This document shows positions 1-8,334 of a DNA stretch of 47,728 bases, piece after piece. The stretch covers positions 1-47,728 of the forward strand of contig CALAKO010000221.1 in NCBI GenBank assembly GCA_937922955.1. The letters run 5' to 3'. Position 1 is the first letter of the stretch, and the number at the start of each line of letters is the position of its first letter. The translations under genes and the position numbers were made by a program. The DNA comes from an uncultured Peptococcaceae bacterium (lineage in GTDB: Bacteria; Bacillota; Peptococcia; Peptococcales; Peptococcaceae). The notes under the pieces were generated by a model. That model had not been told where the DNA came from, searched no databases, and saw only the letters and a program-made list of their open reading frames with translations.

Positions 1-1271
1 ATGTTCATTTGTGCCTGGCCTTCCTGGCGCATCATTTGGGTGTAGATGCGCATGCCGCGGGAGATGGCTGGGCTGTCGTCTTCGCCGAGCATGTCCTGCA
101 GCTGGTCAACGTTGTAAAATGTGTCGCAGTAAATGCTGAGGCGCTGGTTGAGTCGGCGAATGCGCAAATATTGTTTGGCTTGGTGATAGTTGGCCAGTGG
201 GCTGAAGAATTCGAAGAGATAACGGCTGGTTTTGCAAAGGGCACGCAGACGTTCGATGGACTGCAGATCGGTGAAGTCGGTGTCAAGCACCGCCTTTTCG
301 ACTAAGTGGTAGCGGCTGGCAAACTGTTCACGAGCCAGCTGTTCGAGTGGCGCGGTTTCGTTGGCGGTCATGAGGACAGCGATGGTTTGATGCAGCGCTT
401 CGTTGTAGTCTTCTTCGTTGTCTTCTCGGCTGAGATGGTCGCAAAGGTCCATGACGGCGCTGTTTTGCTCAATGATCATGGCGTCAGCAAGAGGGAAGAG
501 CTCGAGCTTGCGAGAATTGTGGATGGTTTTTAAGATGGCGTTGATGCCACGCAGCTCTTCCAGGTCGTCGTAAAGAGACAGGTAGAGACGTTCCGCTTTA
601 TGGAATGGCTTGGCTTCGCAGTAGGGTTCAATGAACTGAAGAAGCGCGTACTGGGTGCGCAGGGCGATACGCAGCCGGCTGAGTGCATCGTTATCGTCTG
701 GATCTGAGAGAAAGGTGTCGCGTGTTTTGATAATTTGTTTGTGCTGATCTTGAATCAGCGTGCTGATGCTGACGCCAAGCGGCACGCTGAAGAGATCCAG
801 ATTTTTCATTTGTTCAAAATCGATGTTGTTGATGCGTATGGCTTGTTCTGGCTGGTTTGGTGGTAAGTAGAGCATTTCACCGCAGCCTTTTTTGAAATGG
901 ACATCGAGTCCGGTCATTTCACGGACCCAATCGCTAAGGTAAGGTTCGTGGCCGACAACGACAACGGTTTCGCCGTGGTCGTGATTGGCGATGGCGTTGC
1001 AGAACGCTTCGAAGTCGCCTTCTTCAAGAAATGGCTGAATGACTGGTGCGGTATTTGGCATGTAGCGGCAGAGCACTTCGGCTGTTTGCAGCGCGCGGAT
1101 TTTTGGTGATGTCCAAACTTCACAGTGTGTTTTTGCGTTGAGATAGCGCGCCAAGGATGGATAGGCATTTTCCAGTCGTTCTTTTCCAGATGCTGTTAAG
1201 GCGCGATGAAAGTCACTTTCGGCGATGGCAGCATCTTCTGCCTGGCCGTGACGGATTAAGATCAAACGCAT
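1..1271 (-). CDS. SixA-type histidine phosphatase fused to CHAD domain (partial)
   Basis: The frame opens at ATG 1271 and runs off the left edge, so at least 423 residues are visible and the C-terminus is missing. An AGAGGA ribosome site lies about 8 nt upstream. The N-terminal 160 residues are a SixA-like phosphohistidine phosphatase: it starts MRLILIRHGQ, with catalytic H8 in the RHG motif, and has a later VVVVGHEPYL block carrying the second active-site His. From about residue 210 the protein is alpha-helical and reads like a CHAD domain (RIALRTQYALLQF, then repeated basic/His-rich helices). CHAD domains are known to bind polyphosphate. The fusion suggests a phosphatase directed to polyphosphate-rich sites or to a phosphohistidine protein; that role is inference. 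It is divergent from lutABC with its own extended -10. Confidence 0.8.
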   Translation of the reverse strand, partial: MRLILIRHGQAEDAAIAESDFHRALTASGKERLENAYPSLARYLNAKTHCEVWTSPKIRALQTAEVLCRYMPNTAPVIQPFLEEGDFEAFCNAIANHDHGETVVVVGHEPYLSDWVREMTGLDVHFKKGCGEMLYLPPNQPEQAIRINNIDFEQMKNLDLFSVPLGVSISTLIQDQHKQIIKTRDTFLSDPDDNDALSRLRIALRTQYALLQFIEPYCEAKPFHKAERLYLSLYDDLEELRGINAILKTIHNSRKLELFPLADAMIIEQNSAVMDLCDHLSREDNEEDYNEALHQTIAVLMTANETAPLEQLAREQFASRYHLVEKAVLDTDFTDLQSIERLRALCKTSRYLFEFFSPLANYHQAKQYLRIRRLNQRLSIYCDTFYNVDQLQDMLGEDDSPAISRGMRIYTQMMRQEGQAQMN

Positions 1272-1432
1272 GTAATTTTCCTCTTTTCTGTTGATCGCTG
1301 GTAAGCGATGGATTTTTTGCTTTCAGTATAGCATTTTTATGGCAAAAAGAGATATAAAATGCGGGAATAGCAAGTATTGCATTTGTTTTGTGATTATTAT
1401 AATAAATTTATAGCTAGTATAAGATGATGTAT

Positions 1433-1461
1433 TTGTGCTTTGTCTGATTTTTTGCTATACT
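1433..1461 (+). promoter_or_regulatory. Candidate lutABC promoter
   Basis: TTGTGC (1433-1438), a 17-bp spacer and TATACT (1456-1461). The -35 is weak and the -10 is good. Transcription would start near 1468, leaving a leader of about 135 nt before lutA. Confidence 0.45.
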
Positions 1462-1481
1462 AAGTCATTGGACAGGAACGT

Positions 1482-1505
1482 TGTGTCAAAAGCTGTTAGG
1501 ACACA
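1482..1505 (+). promoter_or_regulatory. Inverted repeat in lut leader (candidate operator)
   Basis: TGTGTC (1482-1487) and GACACA (1500-1505) are perfect inverted arms separated by 12 nt, just downstream of the predicted lut start site. This is a plausible repressor site or RNA hairpin. lut operons are commonly controlled by GntR-type LutR/LldR repressors, but no such gene is in view. Confidence 0.35.
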
Positions 1506-1602
1506 TCGAAATGAATTCTTCATACATTTGATAAGTGCTTTGGCAAAGGAGACATGCTCGTTCTGCTTGCAAGAAAATTTTCTAGAATAAGGAAGGTGTC
1601 CT

Positions 1603-2340
1603 ATGAAAATTCATTTATTTACCCAGTGTATGGTGGATATGTTCTATCCACAGGTTGGTATCGCTGCCGTTGAAGTGCTTGAACGTCTCGGCTGTGAGAT
1701 TGTTGTTCCAAAGAAACAGGTTTGCTGTGGTCAGCCTCTGATCAACTCCGGTTACATCAAGGCTTCTAAGGCTTCTATTAAGAATACCATCGAAGCATTT
1801 GAAGATGCTGAAACCATCGTCAGCCTTTCCGGCTCCTGCGCATTTGCAATGAAGCATGAATATATGAAGCTTCTTGCTGATGAACCACAGTGGGCTATTC
1901 GTGCTCAGCGTGTAGCCGATCGCCTTTATGAATTCACCGATTTTATCGTTAATGTTCTTGGTGTGACTGATGTTGGTGCAACGCTTAATAAAAAAGTAAC
2001 ATTCCATAAATCCTGCCACGCAACTCGTTTGCTTGGTGTTAAGGAACAACCGCTGATTCTTTTGCAGAATGTTCGCGGCCTTGAATATGTTGAAATGGAA
2101 AAGGCCGATCGTTGCTGCGGTTTCGGGGGTACTTTCTCTGTAAAACAGCCTGATATTTCCGAACAGATCGTTGCTGAAAAAGCACAGACTGTTATTGACA
2201 GCGGTGCAGACATTCTCTGCGGTGCTGACCAGGCTTGCCTTATGAATATTGCAGGTCGTCTTGATCGTATGCGCGACAGAGGCGAACTGACCCGTGACAT
2301 TCGTGTTATGCATATTGCTGAAATTCTCAATTGCCGCTAA
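1603..2340 (+). CDS. lutA: Lactate utilization protein A (CCG-domain Fe-S protein)
   Basis: This 245-residue protein matches the LutA/LldE family. It has two cysteine-rich CCG blocks: CCGQPLINSGY near residues 42-52 and KSCHATRLL followed by CCGFGGTFSVKQPDIS around residues 145-185. Such domains coordinate an Fe-S cluster. LutABC together oxidise L-lactate to pyruvate in the cytoplasm, passing electrons through LutA and LutB. The ATG at 1603 is preceded by GGAAGG. lutB follows 18 nt downstream. The gene uses a restricted codon set (mostly CCA/CCT for Pro, CGT for Arg), typical of high expression. No lactate permease is present in the window. Confidence 0.93.
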   Translation: MKIHLFTQCMVDMFYPQVGIAAVEVLERLGCEIVVPKKQVCCGQPLINSGYIKASKASIKNTIEAFEDAETIVSLSGSCAFAMKHEYMKLLADEPQWAIRAQRVADRLYEFTDFIVNVLGVTDVGATLNKKVTFHKSCHATRLLGVKEQPLILLQNVRGLEYVEMEKADRCCGFGGTFSVKQPDISEQIVAEKAQTVIDSGADILCGADQACLMNIAGRLDRMRDRGELTRDIRVMHIAEILNCR

Positions 2341-2358
2341 AGAAGAGGGGGAAAAAAT

Positions 2359-3810
2359 ATGGCAATTCTCTACAAATTAAACGGCAAAGACCAGACATTC
2401 CAGGAACGTGTCAAAGATTGTATCGCGGACGATTTTAAACATAATGCGATTACTACGGCAACGGATGTTTTCTACAACAACCGTTCCGCGCGTGTTGCAG
2501 AAGTCCCAGAATGGGAAGAACTTCGTGAAGAAGCGGCTCGCATTCGTAATCACGTGCTCGATAACCTCGATTACTATCTGGCTCAGTTTGCTGAAAACGC
2601 TGAAAAAGCTGGTTCTCATGTTTATTTTGCACAGACCGATAAGGAAGCTGTTCAGCAGGTTATCGAAATCTTTGAAAAACGCAATGCTAAGAAGATGGTT
2701 AAGAGTAAATCCATGGTGAGCGAAGAAATCGACATCAACCATGCACTCATCGATCACGGCATTGAAGTGTTCGAAACCGACTTGGCTGAAATTATTCTCC
2801 AGCTCAATAACTGGAACCCACCTAGCCACATCGTTGTACCTGCTTTGCATCTCGATCGTCATGCAATTCGTGACGTTTTTGCACAGTATGGCTACACTGG
2901 CGATGAAGACCCAACTCGTGAAACCAAGTTTATCCGTGGTTTCATCCGTGAAAAATTCCTCAATGCGGACGTTGGTATGACTGGCTGCAACTTTGGTGTT
3001 GCTGAAACCGGTACCTGCACCCTCGTTACCAACGAAGGGAATGGTCGTATGACCACGTCTGTACCAAACACCCAGATCATTCTCATGGGTATGGAACGTA
3101 TCGTTCCAAGCTTCGAAGCACTGGATGTATTGGTGGCTCTGCTTGTTCGCAGTTCTGTTGGTTCTAAGATTACCTCTTACTTCTCCATGACCACCGGCCC
3201 TCGTAAAGCTGATGAAGTCGATGGTCCAGAAGAACAGCACATCATTATCGTGGATAATGGTCGTTCCAAAATTTTGGCCAGCGAATTCCGCGACATGCTG
3301 CGCTGCATCCGTTGCGGTGCCTGCCTGAACATTTGCCCAGTTTATCGTCACATCACTGGTCATGGTTATGGCTCCATCTATCCAGGTCCAATGGGTGTTG
3401 TTTTGACTCCGCTGCTCGTTGGCTATGAAAAAGCTGGCTCTCTGCCATGGGCTTCTACCCTTTGCGGTGCTTGCAGCGACCACTGCCCAGTTAAGATTCC
3501 TCTGCATGAACTCATCCTTCGTCATCGTCAGATTCTCGTTGAAGAATATGGTTATGGCAAAGGGATGCAGAACCTGGCCTTCAAGGCAGCTGGTACTGCT
3601 TTGGCTCACGATGGTCTGTTTGACCTCGGTACCAAGGTTGGTGCTCGCATGATGCCTCTCCTTGCAAAGGACCGCAAGTCCCTCAAGGAAAACATCAAGA
3701 TTCCTGTGCTGAAGAACTGGACACAGTCTCGTGATATGGACACCTTGGCTAAGGAAAAGTTCAGAGACTGGTTCAAGAAACACGAAGCAGAAAAGAAAGG
3801 CGGGAAGTAA
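2359..3810 (+). CDS. lutB: Lactate utilization protein B (LUD domain, 2x[4Fe-4S] ferredoxin)
   Basis: This 483-residue protein matches LutB/LldF in length and order of parts. An N-terminal LUD domain covers about residues 60-300 and includes the GMTGCNFGVAETGT stretch. It is followed by two ferredoxin-type clusters, CIRCGACLNICPVYRH near residues 315-330 and CGACSDHCPVKIP near residues 370-382, and a C-terminal helical tail. It is the electron-transfer subunit of the lactate oxidation complex. GAAGAGGGGG precedes ATG 2359. The gene sits between lutA and lutC with short gaps, so the three are almost certainly co-transcribed. Codon use is strongly biased, as in lutA. Confidence 0.95.
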   Translation: MAILYKLNGKDQTFQERVKDCIADDFKHNAITTATDVFYNNRSARVAEVPEWEELREEAARIRNHVLDNLDYYLAQFAENAEKAGSHVYFAQTDKEAVQQVIEIFEKRNAKKMVKSKSMVSEEIDINHALIDHGIEVFETDLAEIILQLNNWNPPSHIVVPALHLDRHAIRDVFAQYGYTGDEDPTRETKFIRGFIREKFLNADVGMTGCNFGVAETGTCTLVTNEGNGRMTTSVPNTQIILMGMERIVPSFEALDVLVALLVRSSVGSKITSYFSMTTGPRKADEVDGPEEQHIIIVDNGRSKILASEFRDMLRCIRCGACLNICPVYRHITGHGYGSIYPGPMGVVLTPLLVGYEKAGSLPWASTLCGACSDHCPVKIPLHELILRHRQILVEEYGYGKGMQNLAFKAAGTALAHDGLFDLGTKVGARMMPLLAKDRKSLKENIKIPVLKNWTQSRDMDTLAKEKFRDWFKKHEAEKKGGK

Positions 3811-3813
3811 TCT

Positions 3814-4536
3814 ATGTTAAACGAACAGCATAAACAAGCATTTTTGCACAACGTTTCTCTCGCCCTGGGCCGTAACGAAGTGCCAAAATCCATTGAACCA
3901 TACGATTTCACCAAAGGTCCACAGCATCATGTGATGAGCGAAGTGCAGACTCCTGAAGAAACTGTTGAACGTTTCAAAGTAGAATGCGAAAAGCTTTCCA
4001 TTCAGTATACCGAATGCGCTCCTGCAGATGTGAAGAAAGTCATCATCGACGTTATCAAGAACTATGGCGGCGGTAAGATTGTTTGCCCATCCGTGCCACA
4101 GATGGAAGAATATGGCTTGGACAAGGCATTCGATGAAGCCAATGGCAAAGACGGTCTGGAATTTGTAAAATGGGACCCAACCAAGGGCCGTGAATACAAC
4201 ATCAATAACGCTCAGGATGCCAACATCGGGATCACCTTCCCTGCTATGGGTATTGCTGAAACGGCTACTCTCGTTCAGCCAATGACCTCTGGCTCTGGCC
4301 GTAGCGTTGGTTTGCTGCCAATCACCCACGTTGCTGTATTGCGCCGCAGCACCATTTATCGCCGCATGAGCGAAACCATGGTTGAATTGCGCAAGCAGTA
4401 TCAGAACGATCCAGCTGGTTTCCCAAGCGCCATCGTTCATATTTCTGGCCCATCCTCCACAGCCGACATCGAACTCGTTCGTGTTGTTGGGGTACATGGT
4501 CCTGTAAACATCACTTACATCATCGTTAACGACTAA
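3814..4536 (+). CDS. lutC: Lactate utilization protein C (LUD domain)
   Basis: This 240-residue LUD-domain protein is the third member of the lactate oxidation cassette. The conserved C-terminal half is visible: GITFPAMGIAETATLV, then a LLPITHVAVL block and a SGPSSTADIELVRVVGVHGP ending, which is typical of LutC/YkgG. The start ATG is 3 nt after the lutB stop codon and a GGCGGGAAG site lies inside the lutB end, so translation is probably coupled. It lacks the Cys clusters of LutA and LutB, as expected. A strong terminator follows the gene and closes the operon. Confidence 0.95.
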   Translation: MLNEQHKQAFLHNVSLALGRNEVPKSIEPYDFTKGPQHHVMSEVQTPEETVERFKVECEKLSIQYTECAPADVKKVIIDVIKNYGGGKIVCPSVPQMEEYGLDKAFDEANGKDGLEFVKWDPTKGREYNINNAQDANIGITFPAMGIAETATLVQPMTSGSGRSVGLLPITHVAVLRRSTIYRRMSETMVELRKQYQNDPAGFPSAIVHISGPSSTADIELVRVVGVHGPVNITYIIVND

Positions 4537-4555
4537 TTTTTCGTGATGGATGTTC

Positions 4556-4588
4556 TGCGCTGTCTCTTTATGAGGCAGCGCATTTTTT
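4556..4588 (+). terminator. lutABC terminator
   Basis: GCGCTGTCTC (4557-4566) pairs with GAGGCAGCGC (4572-4581) with one G-U pair and a TTTAT loop. ATTTTTT follows. It sits 20 nt after the lutC stop. Confidence 0.9.
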
Positions 4589-4601
4589 ATAAGAAAATAA
4601 T

Positions 4602-4639
4602 AAACAGCAGCCATTTCCGAGGTGGAAGGGCTGCTGTTT
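4602..4639 (-). terminator. Terminator of the M18 aminopeptidase gene
   Basis: AAACAGCAGCC (4602-4612) pairs with GGCTGCTGTTT (4629-4639), with an inner TTCC/GGAA stem. The minus-strand continuation is T-rich. It is convergent with the lutABC terminator. Confidence 0.7.
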
Positions 4640-4648
4640 ATTTGCTGC

Positions 4649-5890
4649 TTATTTGTTGTAAAAGGCGGTCATGAGTTGCTGCATGGTAGCTTGGTCGCTA
4701 AGGCTGGCGCATTCACGGATGCTGTGCATAGCAAGCATAGGGCTGCCAAGATCGATGGCTTCGATGCCAGTGGTTGTTTCGGCCAGAGGGCCAATGGTGG
4801 AGCCGCCGCGCATGTCGGCGCGGTTAGTGAAACATTGTATTGGCAGATTTTCGTCGGCACAGAGGGCACGGATCATGGCTTCGCCGCGCGGTGTGGTGGC
4901 GTAGCTATGATTGGCCGCAAGTTTTAGAACAGGCCCACGGCCAAGGCGTGGCCGTAATACAGGATCGGCCTTTTCGCTGTAATTTGGATGTGCGGCGTGG
5001 GCTTGGTCGCAGCTGAGAATGATGCTTTGCGCCAGGAGTGCGTCCAGATCGGCATGCAGCGCCTGAGCGATGCGCGTCAGGAGACGGCTGAGATGCGGCG
5101 CAGAGGCGCCTTGGCGAGTGTGGCTGCCGATTTCTTCGTGCTGATAGCTGATAAAAAGAGCGATATCGTGCTGCGGCTGACTGTCGCCGAGGGCGTGGCA
5201 AGCGGCGTAGGCGTTGGCAAGGTTGTCGATGCGGGAAGCGGCGTAGAGATCGTCGTCATAGCCAAAGACGCTGGCTTTTTCAGCGCTGACAAGGTAGAGC
5301 TCCGTGGCGAGAAGATCCGCTTCGTCGATGCCGAGGTGTTCGGCCAGTCGTGTTTCCAAGCGTGGCGCATCTGCTTTGCCCCAGAGAGCAAGCAGTTCCT
5401 TTTGTGGATTAATCGCGTCGTCGCCACGTTTCATGTGGGCAGCGAGGGATGGAATGACAACCTGTTCCGGCAGGCAGACAAGATGGGCCTGCGGCACGGC
5501 CCAGTTGTCGCCACGGCTATAAACGCGCCCGGCAATAGCGAGCGGACGGTCGAACCAGGTGCCGAGAAGAGGGCCGCCGTAGACTTCAATATTGAGCAGG
5601 CTCAGCTCTTCGCGCACAAGGGTAGGCGATGGTTTTAGACGCAGTGCCGGAGAATCGTTGTGGGTGCCAATGATGCGAATGCCCGTTGGCGTTTCGTTTG
5701 GCAGCACAAAGGCGCAGGTGGTGCCATCGTTGCTGTCGATCAGATAGCGGCCGCCAGGGGCCAGCTGCCAGGCGTTGTTTTCTGACAGCAGCTGAAAGCC
5801 TTGTTCGATCAGAAAGCGGTGATGTTCTTTTGCCGCGTGATAAGGGGTAAGAGAGGCGTTCATGTATGAAAAAAAGGATTGTTGGTCCAT
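4649..5890 (-). CDS. apeB: M18 family aminopeptidase
   Basis: This 413-residue zinc aminopeptidase belongs to the aspartyl aminopeptidase (M18) family and removes N-terminal acidic residues in the cytoplasm. Visible family signatures are GTHNDSPALRLKP (H77 and D79 as metal ligands), YQHEEIGSHTRQGA with the catalytic Glu pair, and CDQAHAAHPNYSEK near the C-terminus, with a final His in MLAMHSIRECASLSD. The start is placed at ATG 5890 (MDQQSFFSYM). An AAAGGA site precedes it, and the frame extending further upstream is basic and unlike the family. Length is close to the usual 420-430. It is divergent from the hydrolase gene at 6005. Confidence 0.93.
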   Translation of the reverse strand: MDQQSFFSYMNASLTPYHAAKEHHRFLIEQGFQLLSENNAWQLAPGGRYLIDSNDGTTCAFVLPNETPTGIRIIGTHNDSPALRLKPSPTLVREELSLLNIEVYGGPLLGTWFDRPLAIAGRVYSRGDNWAVPQAHLVCLPEQVVIPSLAAHMKRGDDAINPQKELLALWGKADAPRLETRLAEHLGIDEADLLATELYLVSAEKASVFGYDDDLYAASRIDNLANAYAACHALGDSQPQHDIALFISYQHEEIGSHTRQGASAPHLSRLLTRIAQALHADLDALLAQSIILSCDQAHAAHPNYSEKADPVLRPRLGRGPVLKLAANHSYATTPRGEAMIRALCADENLPIQCFTNRADMRGGSTIGPLAETTTGIEAIDLGSPMLAMHSIRECASLSDQATMQQLMTAFYNK

Positions 5891-6004
5891 GAGTGATCGT
5901 CCTTTCGTGGATAGTCTGGTATTAGCATACGCGTTTTTGTGCGAGGGCGCAAGCGCTTTGTTTCTTTTGCTGCATGGTGTATGATGGAGGCAGGAGGGAT
6001 GGCT

Positions 6005-6673
6005 ATGAGGACATGGACGCTGGATGGAAAAACGGTGCAGGTGTTTCCAAGTAAGACGCCAGGGCGGCCGCTGGTGTTGGTGAATACCTTTGCGGAAGCA
6101 GTTGCGCCTTTGTGCACGGCGTTGACGGATGCGCCGGATCATACGCTGGTGACGGTGACGGGCATGAACTGGGAAGACGACCTTTCGCCCTGGCCGGCAG
6201 CGGCTCTAGGGCGGCAGTCGTCGGCGTTTGCTGGCCATGCGGCGGAGTACCTTTGTTGGATGGAGAAGGAGCTGCTGCCGATGGTGGAAGCGGAGCTGAC
6301 GGCACCGCCTTGCTGGCGTGGTTTGGCGGGCTATTCTTTGGCGGGACTGTTTGCGGTGTACACGCTTTATCGCAGTACGGCCTTTGAACGGGTGGCGAGT
6401 ATGTCGGGATCGCTGTGGTTCGAAGGCTTTTGCGACTTTGCCTTGCAGGAAGAATTGGCGCAGCGGCCGCAGTGTGTGTATTTCTCGCTGGGAGACCGAG
6501 AAAAGAAAACGCGCCATCCGCTGATGCGCCAGGTAGAGGAGAACAGCCTCGCTGTGGCAGAGCGTTTTCGTGAGCTGGGCGTTGATACGCAGTTTTGTCT
6601 GGAGTCTGGCGGCCATTTTCAGGATGCTGCTGGCCGCACGGCGCGAGGCATTACCTGGCTGCTGGAACGCTGA
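6005..6673 (+). CDS. Alpha/beta hydrolase, esterase-like
   Basis: The protein has 222 residues. The central GYSLAGLFAVYTLY is the nucleophile elbow (G-x-S-x-A-G) of esterase D/Fes-type alpha/beta hydrolases. A C-terminal ESGGHFQDAAGR supplies the likely catalytic His. The middle block (MSGSLWFEGFCDF) is also typical of this group, whose members hydrolyse small esters or siderophore esters; the substrate here is unknown. ATG 6005 is chosen because AGGAGG ends 7 nt before it. ATG 5999 is a possible alternative using the upstream GGAGG. It has no signal peptide, so it is probably cytoplasmic, and it appears to be a single-gene unit divergent from apeB. Confidence 0.75.
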   Translation: MRTWTLDGKTVQVFPSKTPGRPLVLVNTFAEAVAPLCTALTDAPDHTLVTVTGMNWEDDLSPWPAAALGRQSSAFAGHAAEYLCWMEKELLPMVEAELTAPPCWRGLAGYSLAGLFAVYTLYRSTAFERVASMSGSLWFEGFCDFALQEELAQRPQCVYFSLGDREKKTRHPLMRQVEENSLAVAERFRELGVDTQFCLESGGHFQDAAGRTARGITWLLER

Positions 6674-6758
6674 ATAGGACGCAATGTCAAGCTTTTGTGG
6701 AGATTTGGTAGCGGATTTGTCGTTTTTTTGTGGGATCGTTCCTTTTGCGCAACGAGCG

Positions 6759-6767
6759 TGGTAAAAT
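6759..6767 (+). promoter_or_regulatory. Extended -10 promoter for the aldo/keto reductase gene
   Basis: TGG followed by TAAAAT (6762-6767), about 60 bp upstream of the start codon, with no good -35. Confidence 0.4.
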
Positions 6768-6827
6768 GAGGATTAGAATGACATTGTTGACGAATCAGTG
6801 TAGAAATCACAAGGGAGTTGTAACAAA

Positions 6828-7667
6828 ATGGAGACCGTGATCCTCAACAATGGTGTCGAGATGCCGCTGCTGGGTATTGGCACCAGCCAGCTCAGCGAGG
6901 AAGCCTGCGAGCGTACGGTTAAGGAGGCGCTTGCGGCAGGGTGCCGTTATGTGGACACCGCGCAGAGCTATCACAATGAAAGTGCTGTTGGACGAGCGGT
7001 GCGTCAAAGTGGCGTGCCGCGGCGTGAAGTATTCATTGCCACGAAGCTGGCCATTTCCAACGCTACTTACGAAAAAGCGAAAGAAAGCTGTAAACGTTCG
7101 CTGGACCGTTTAAGTGTCAGTTACGTGGATTTGCTGCTTTTGCAGTATCCATATAACGATGTGTTTGGTGCTTGGCGAGCTCTTGTTGAGCTGCGTGAAG
7201 AAGGATTGGTGCAAGCCATTGGCGTGTGCAATTTTGCTGCTGATCGTCTCACTGATCTGGTGCTTCATGTCAAAGAACGGCCTCAGGTGGCGCAGTTTGA
7301 ACGACATCCTTACTACCAGCGGCCGAATTTGATGGAATATTTGAATCGGCAGGATATTCAGGGGGTGGCTCGCCGACCTTTTGGCAATGAGTCATCGATG
7401 CTTTTACAAGATGCCACCGTTGCGCGCATAGCCTATGCGCATGGGGTGGAGGCACGGCAGATTTTGATGCGCTGGCAAACACAGCGCCAGGTAGTCGTGG
7501 TGCCAAACAGCCTAGATACCCAGTGGCTTTCAGACCCGTTGGCGAATTTTGATTTGGTGTTGTCTGATGAAGAAATGGCAGCCATTGATGCTCTTGAGAG
7601 AGATGAAAGCACCATTTCGCCGGAAGAGATGACGCCAGATTGGATCGAAAAACTTTGTCGAGGATAA
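6828..7667 (+). CDS. Aldo/keto reductase family protein with altered active site
   Basis: This 279-residue protein has the normal AKR length and block order: a GVEMPLLGIGTSQ start, YVDTAQSYHNE with D43 and Y48 of the catalytic tetrad, FIATKLAIS with K73, and DLLLLQYPYND where the tetrad His would be. At that position the codon is CAG, giving Q106 in place of His. The cofactor-site motif usually read as I-P-K-S is VPNS here, so the Lys that contacts the NADPH 2'-phosphate is absent. The substrate-loop region is also divergent (RHPYYQRPNLMEY). The protein may be a reductase of changed chemistry or cofactor preference, or a non-reductase. GGGAGTTGTAACAAA precedes ATG 6828. It is monocistronic. 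Confidence 0.88.
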   Translation: METVILNNGVEMPLLGIGTSQLSEEACERTVKEALAAGCRYVDTAQSYHNESAVGRAVRQSGVPRREVFIATKLAISNATYEKAKESCKRSLDRLSVSYVDLLLLQYPYNDVFGAWRALVELREEGLVQAIGVCNFAADRLTDLVLHVKERPQVAQFERHPYYQRPNLMEYLNRQDIQGVARRPFGNESSMLLQDATVARIAYAHGVEARQILMRWQTQRQVVVVPNSLDTQWLSDPLANFDLVLSDEEMAAIDALERDESTISPEEMTPDWIEKLCRG

Positions 7668-7698
7668 TAGGAAAATATCCTTTTTCACTTGTGGGGAG

Positions 7699-7732
7699 CA
7701 TCTTCAGTGAGGAAGGATGTTTTCATTTTTTT
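7699..7732 (+). terminator. Weak intrinsic terminator after the aldo/keto reductase gene
   Basis: CATCTTC (7699-7705) pairs with GAAGGATG (7712-7719) with one bulge, followed by TTTTCATTTTTTT. Confidence 0.4.
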
Positions 7733-7775
7733 GCAGAAACGAATGGGCCGGACGGCCAAAGGAAGGAGTGTATCA

Positions 7776-8333
7776 GTGACGAGAAAACAGTATTTGCAAG
7801 TTTTTGTGCCACTGGCGATTGTTGCGATGGTGGCAGGGATTTGGGTGCTGAAACAACAGCAGCCGGATCTTGGCGTACGTTTCAGCAGCACTGACCAGGC
7901 ATCTCTGCCATTCAATCTTCAGGATGCCGATTTTTCTCTGAAGGCCGAAGGCGCAGTGGATGTGGAAGAGCTGTCGTCTTATCATCTGCCAATGATTATC
8001 GACTATGGTTTCGAAAGTTGCAGTCCCTGCAAACGAATGGCTGCAGATTTGGAAACCATCAACGAAGAATACTTTGGCAAAGCGTTCATTAAATTTGTGG
8101 ACGTGAACGAATTTCCGACGGCTGACGATGACGTGCCAGTGCTGGTTTTCCCGACGCAGCTTTTTTACAATGCCGACGGTACGCCCTTTAATCCAAGTTC
8201 CAAGTTAAAAGAAAGCATTAAGTTTGCGATCTATTATAATAGTGATACAGGAACCGTTACTTATTGTGCGCATCAGGGCATATTGACGGCCGATGAAATG
8301 CGCTTGATATTGAAAGAAATGGGGGTGAGATAA
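7776..8333 (+). CDS. Membrane-anchored thioredoxin-like protein (CSPC)
   Basis: The start is taken as GTG 7776, since GGAAGGAG ends 7 nt upstream; earlier in-frame starts give an implausible N-terminus. The 185-residue product has one membrane segment (about residues 8-25), which also serves as signal anchor, then an extracytoplasmic thioredoxin fold with the redox motif C82-S-P-C85 in YGFESCSPCKRM. A conserved FPTQLFYNADG supplies the cis-Pro region. The CcdA-family gene begins 2 nt after its stop, so the two are translationally linked. CcdA proteins pass electrons from cytoplasmic thioredoxin across the membrane to such partners, so this protein is probably the reductant for outside thiols. 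Confidence 0.88.
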   Translation: MTRKQYLQVFVPLAIVAMVAGIWVLKQQQPDLGVRFSSTDQASLPFNLQDADFSLKAEGAVDVEELSSYHLPMIIDYGFESCSPCKRMAADLETINEEYFGKAFIKFVDVNEFPTADDDVPVLVFPTQLFYNADGTPFNPSSKLKESIKFAIYYNSDTGTVTYCAHQGILTADEMRLILKEMGVR

Positions 8334-8334
8334 G

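Larger units (their letters stand above)
1272..1602. other. Divergent intergenic region, SixA-CHAD / lutABC
   Basis: This 331-bp stretch holds no gene. On the minus strand there is an extended -10 (TGC then TATACT, positions 1333-1325) for the SixA-CHAD gene. On the plus strand there is a lut promoter candidate and a 5' leader of about 135 nt. An AT-rich imperfect palindrome (TTATA-N5-TATAA, 1408-1422) lies just upstream of the lut -35 region and could be an operator. Confidence 0.5.

Noticed and set aside
2377..3783. 468-codon frame antisense to lutB
   Set aside because: Same codon-bias effect; lutB is certain on the plus strand.
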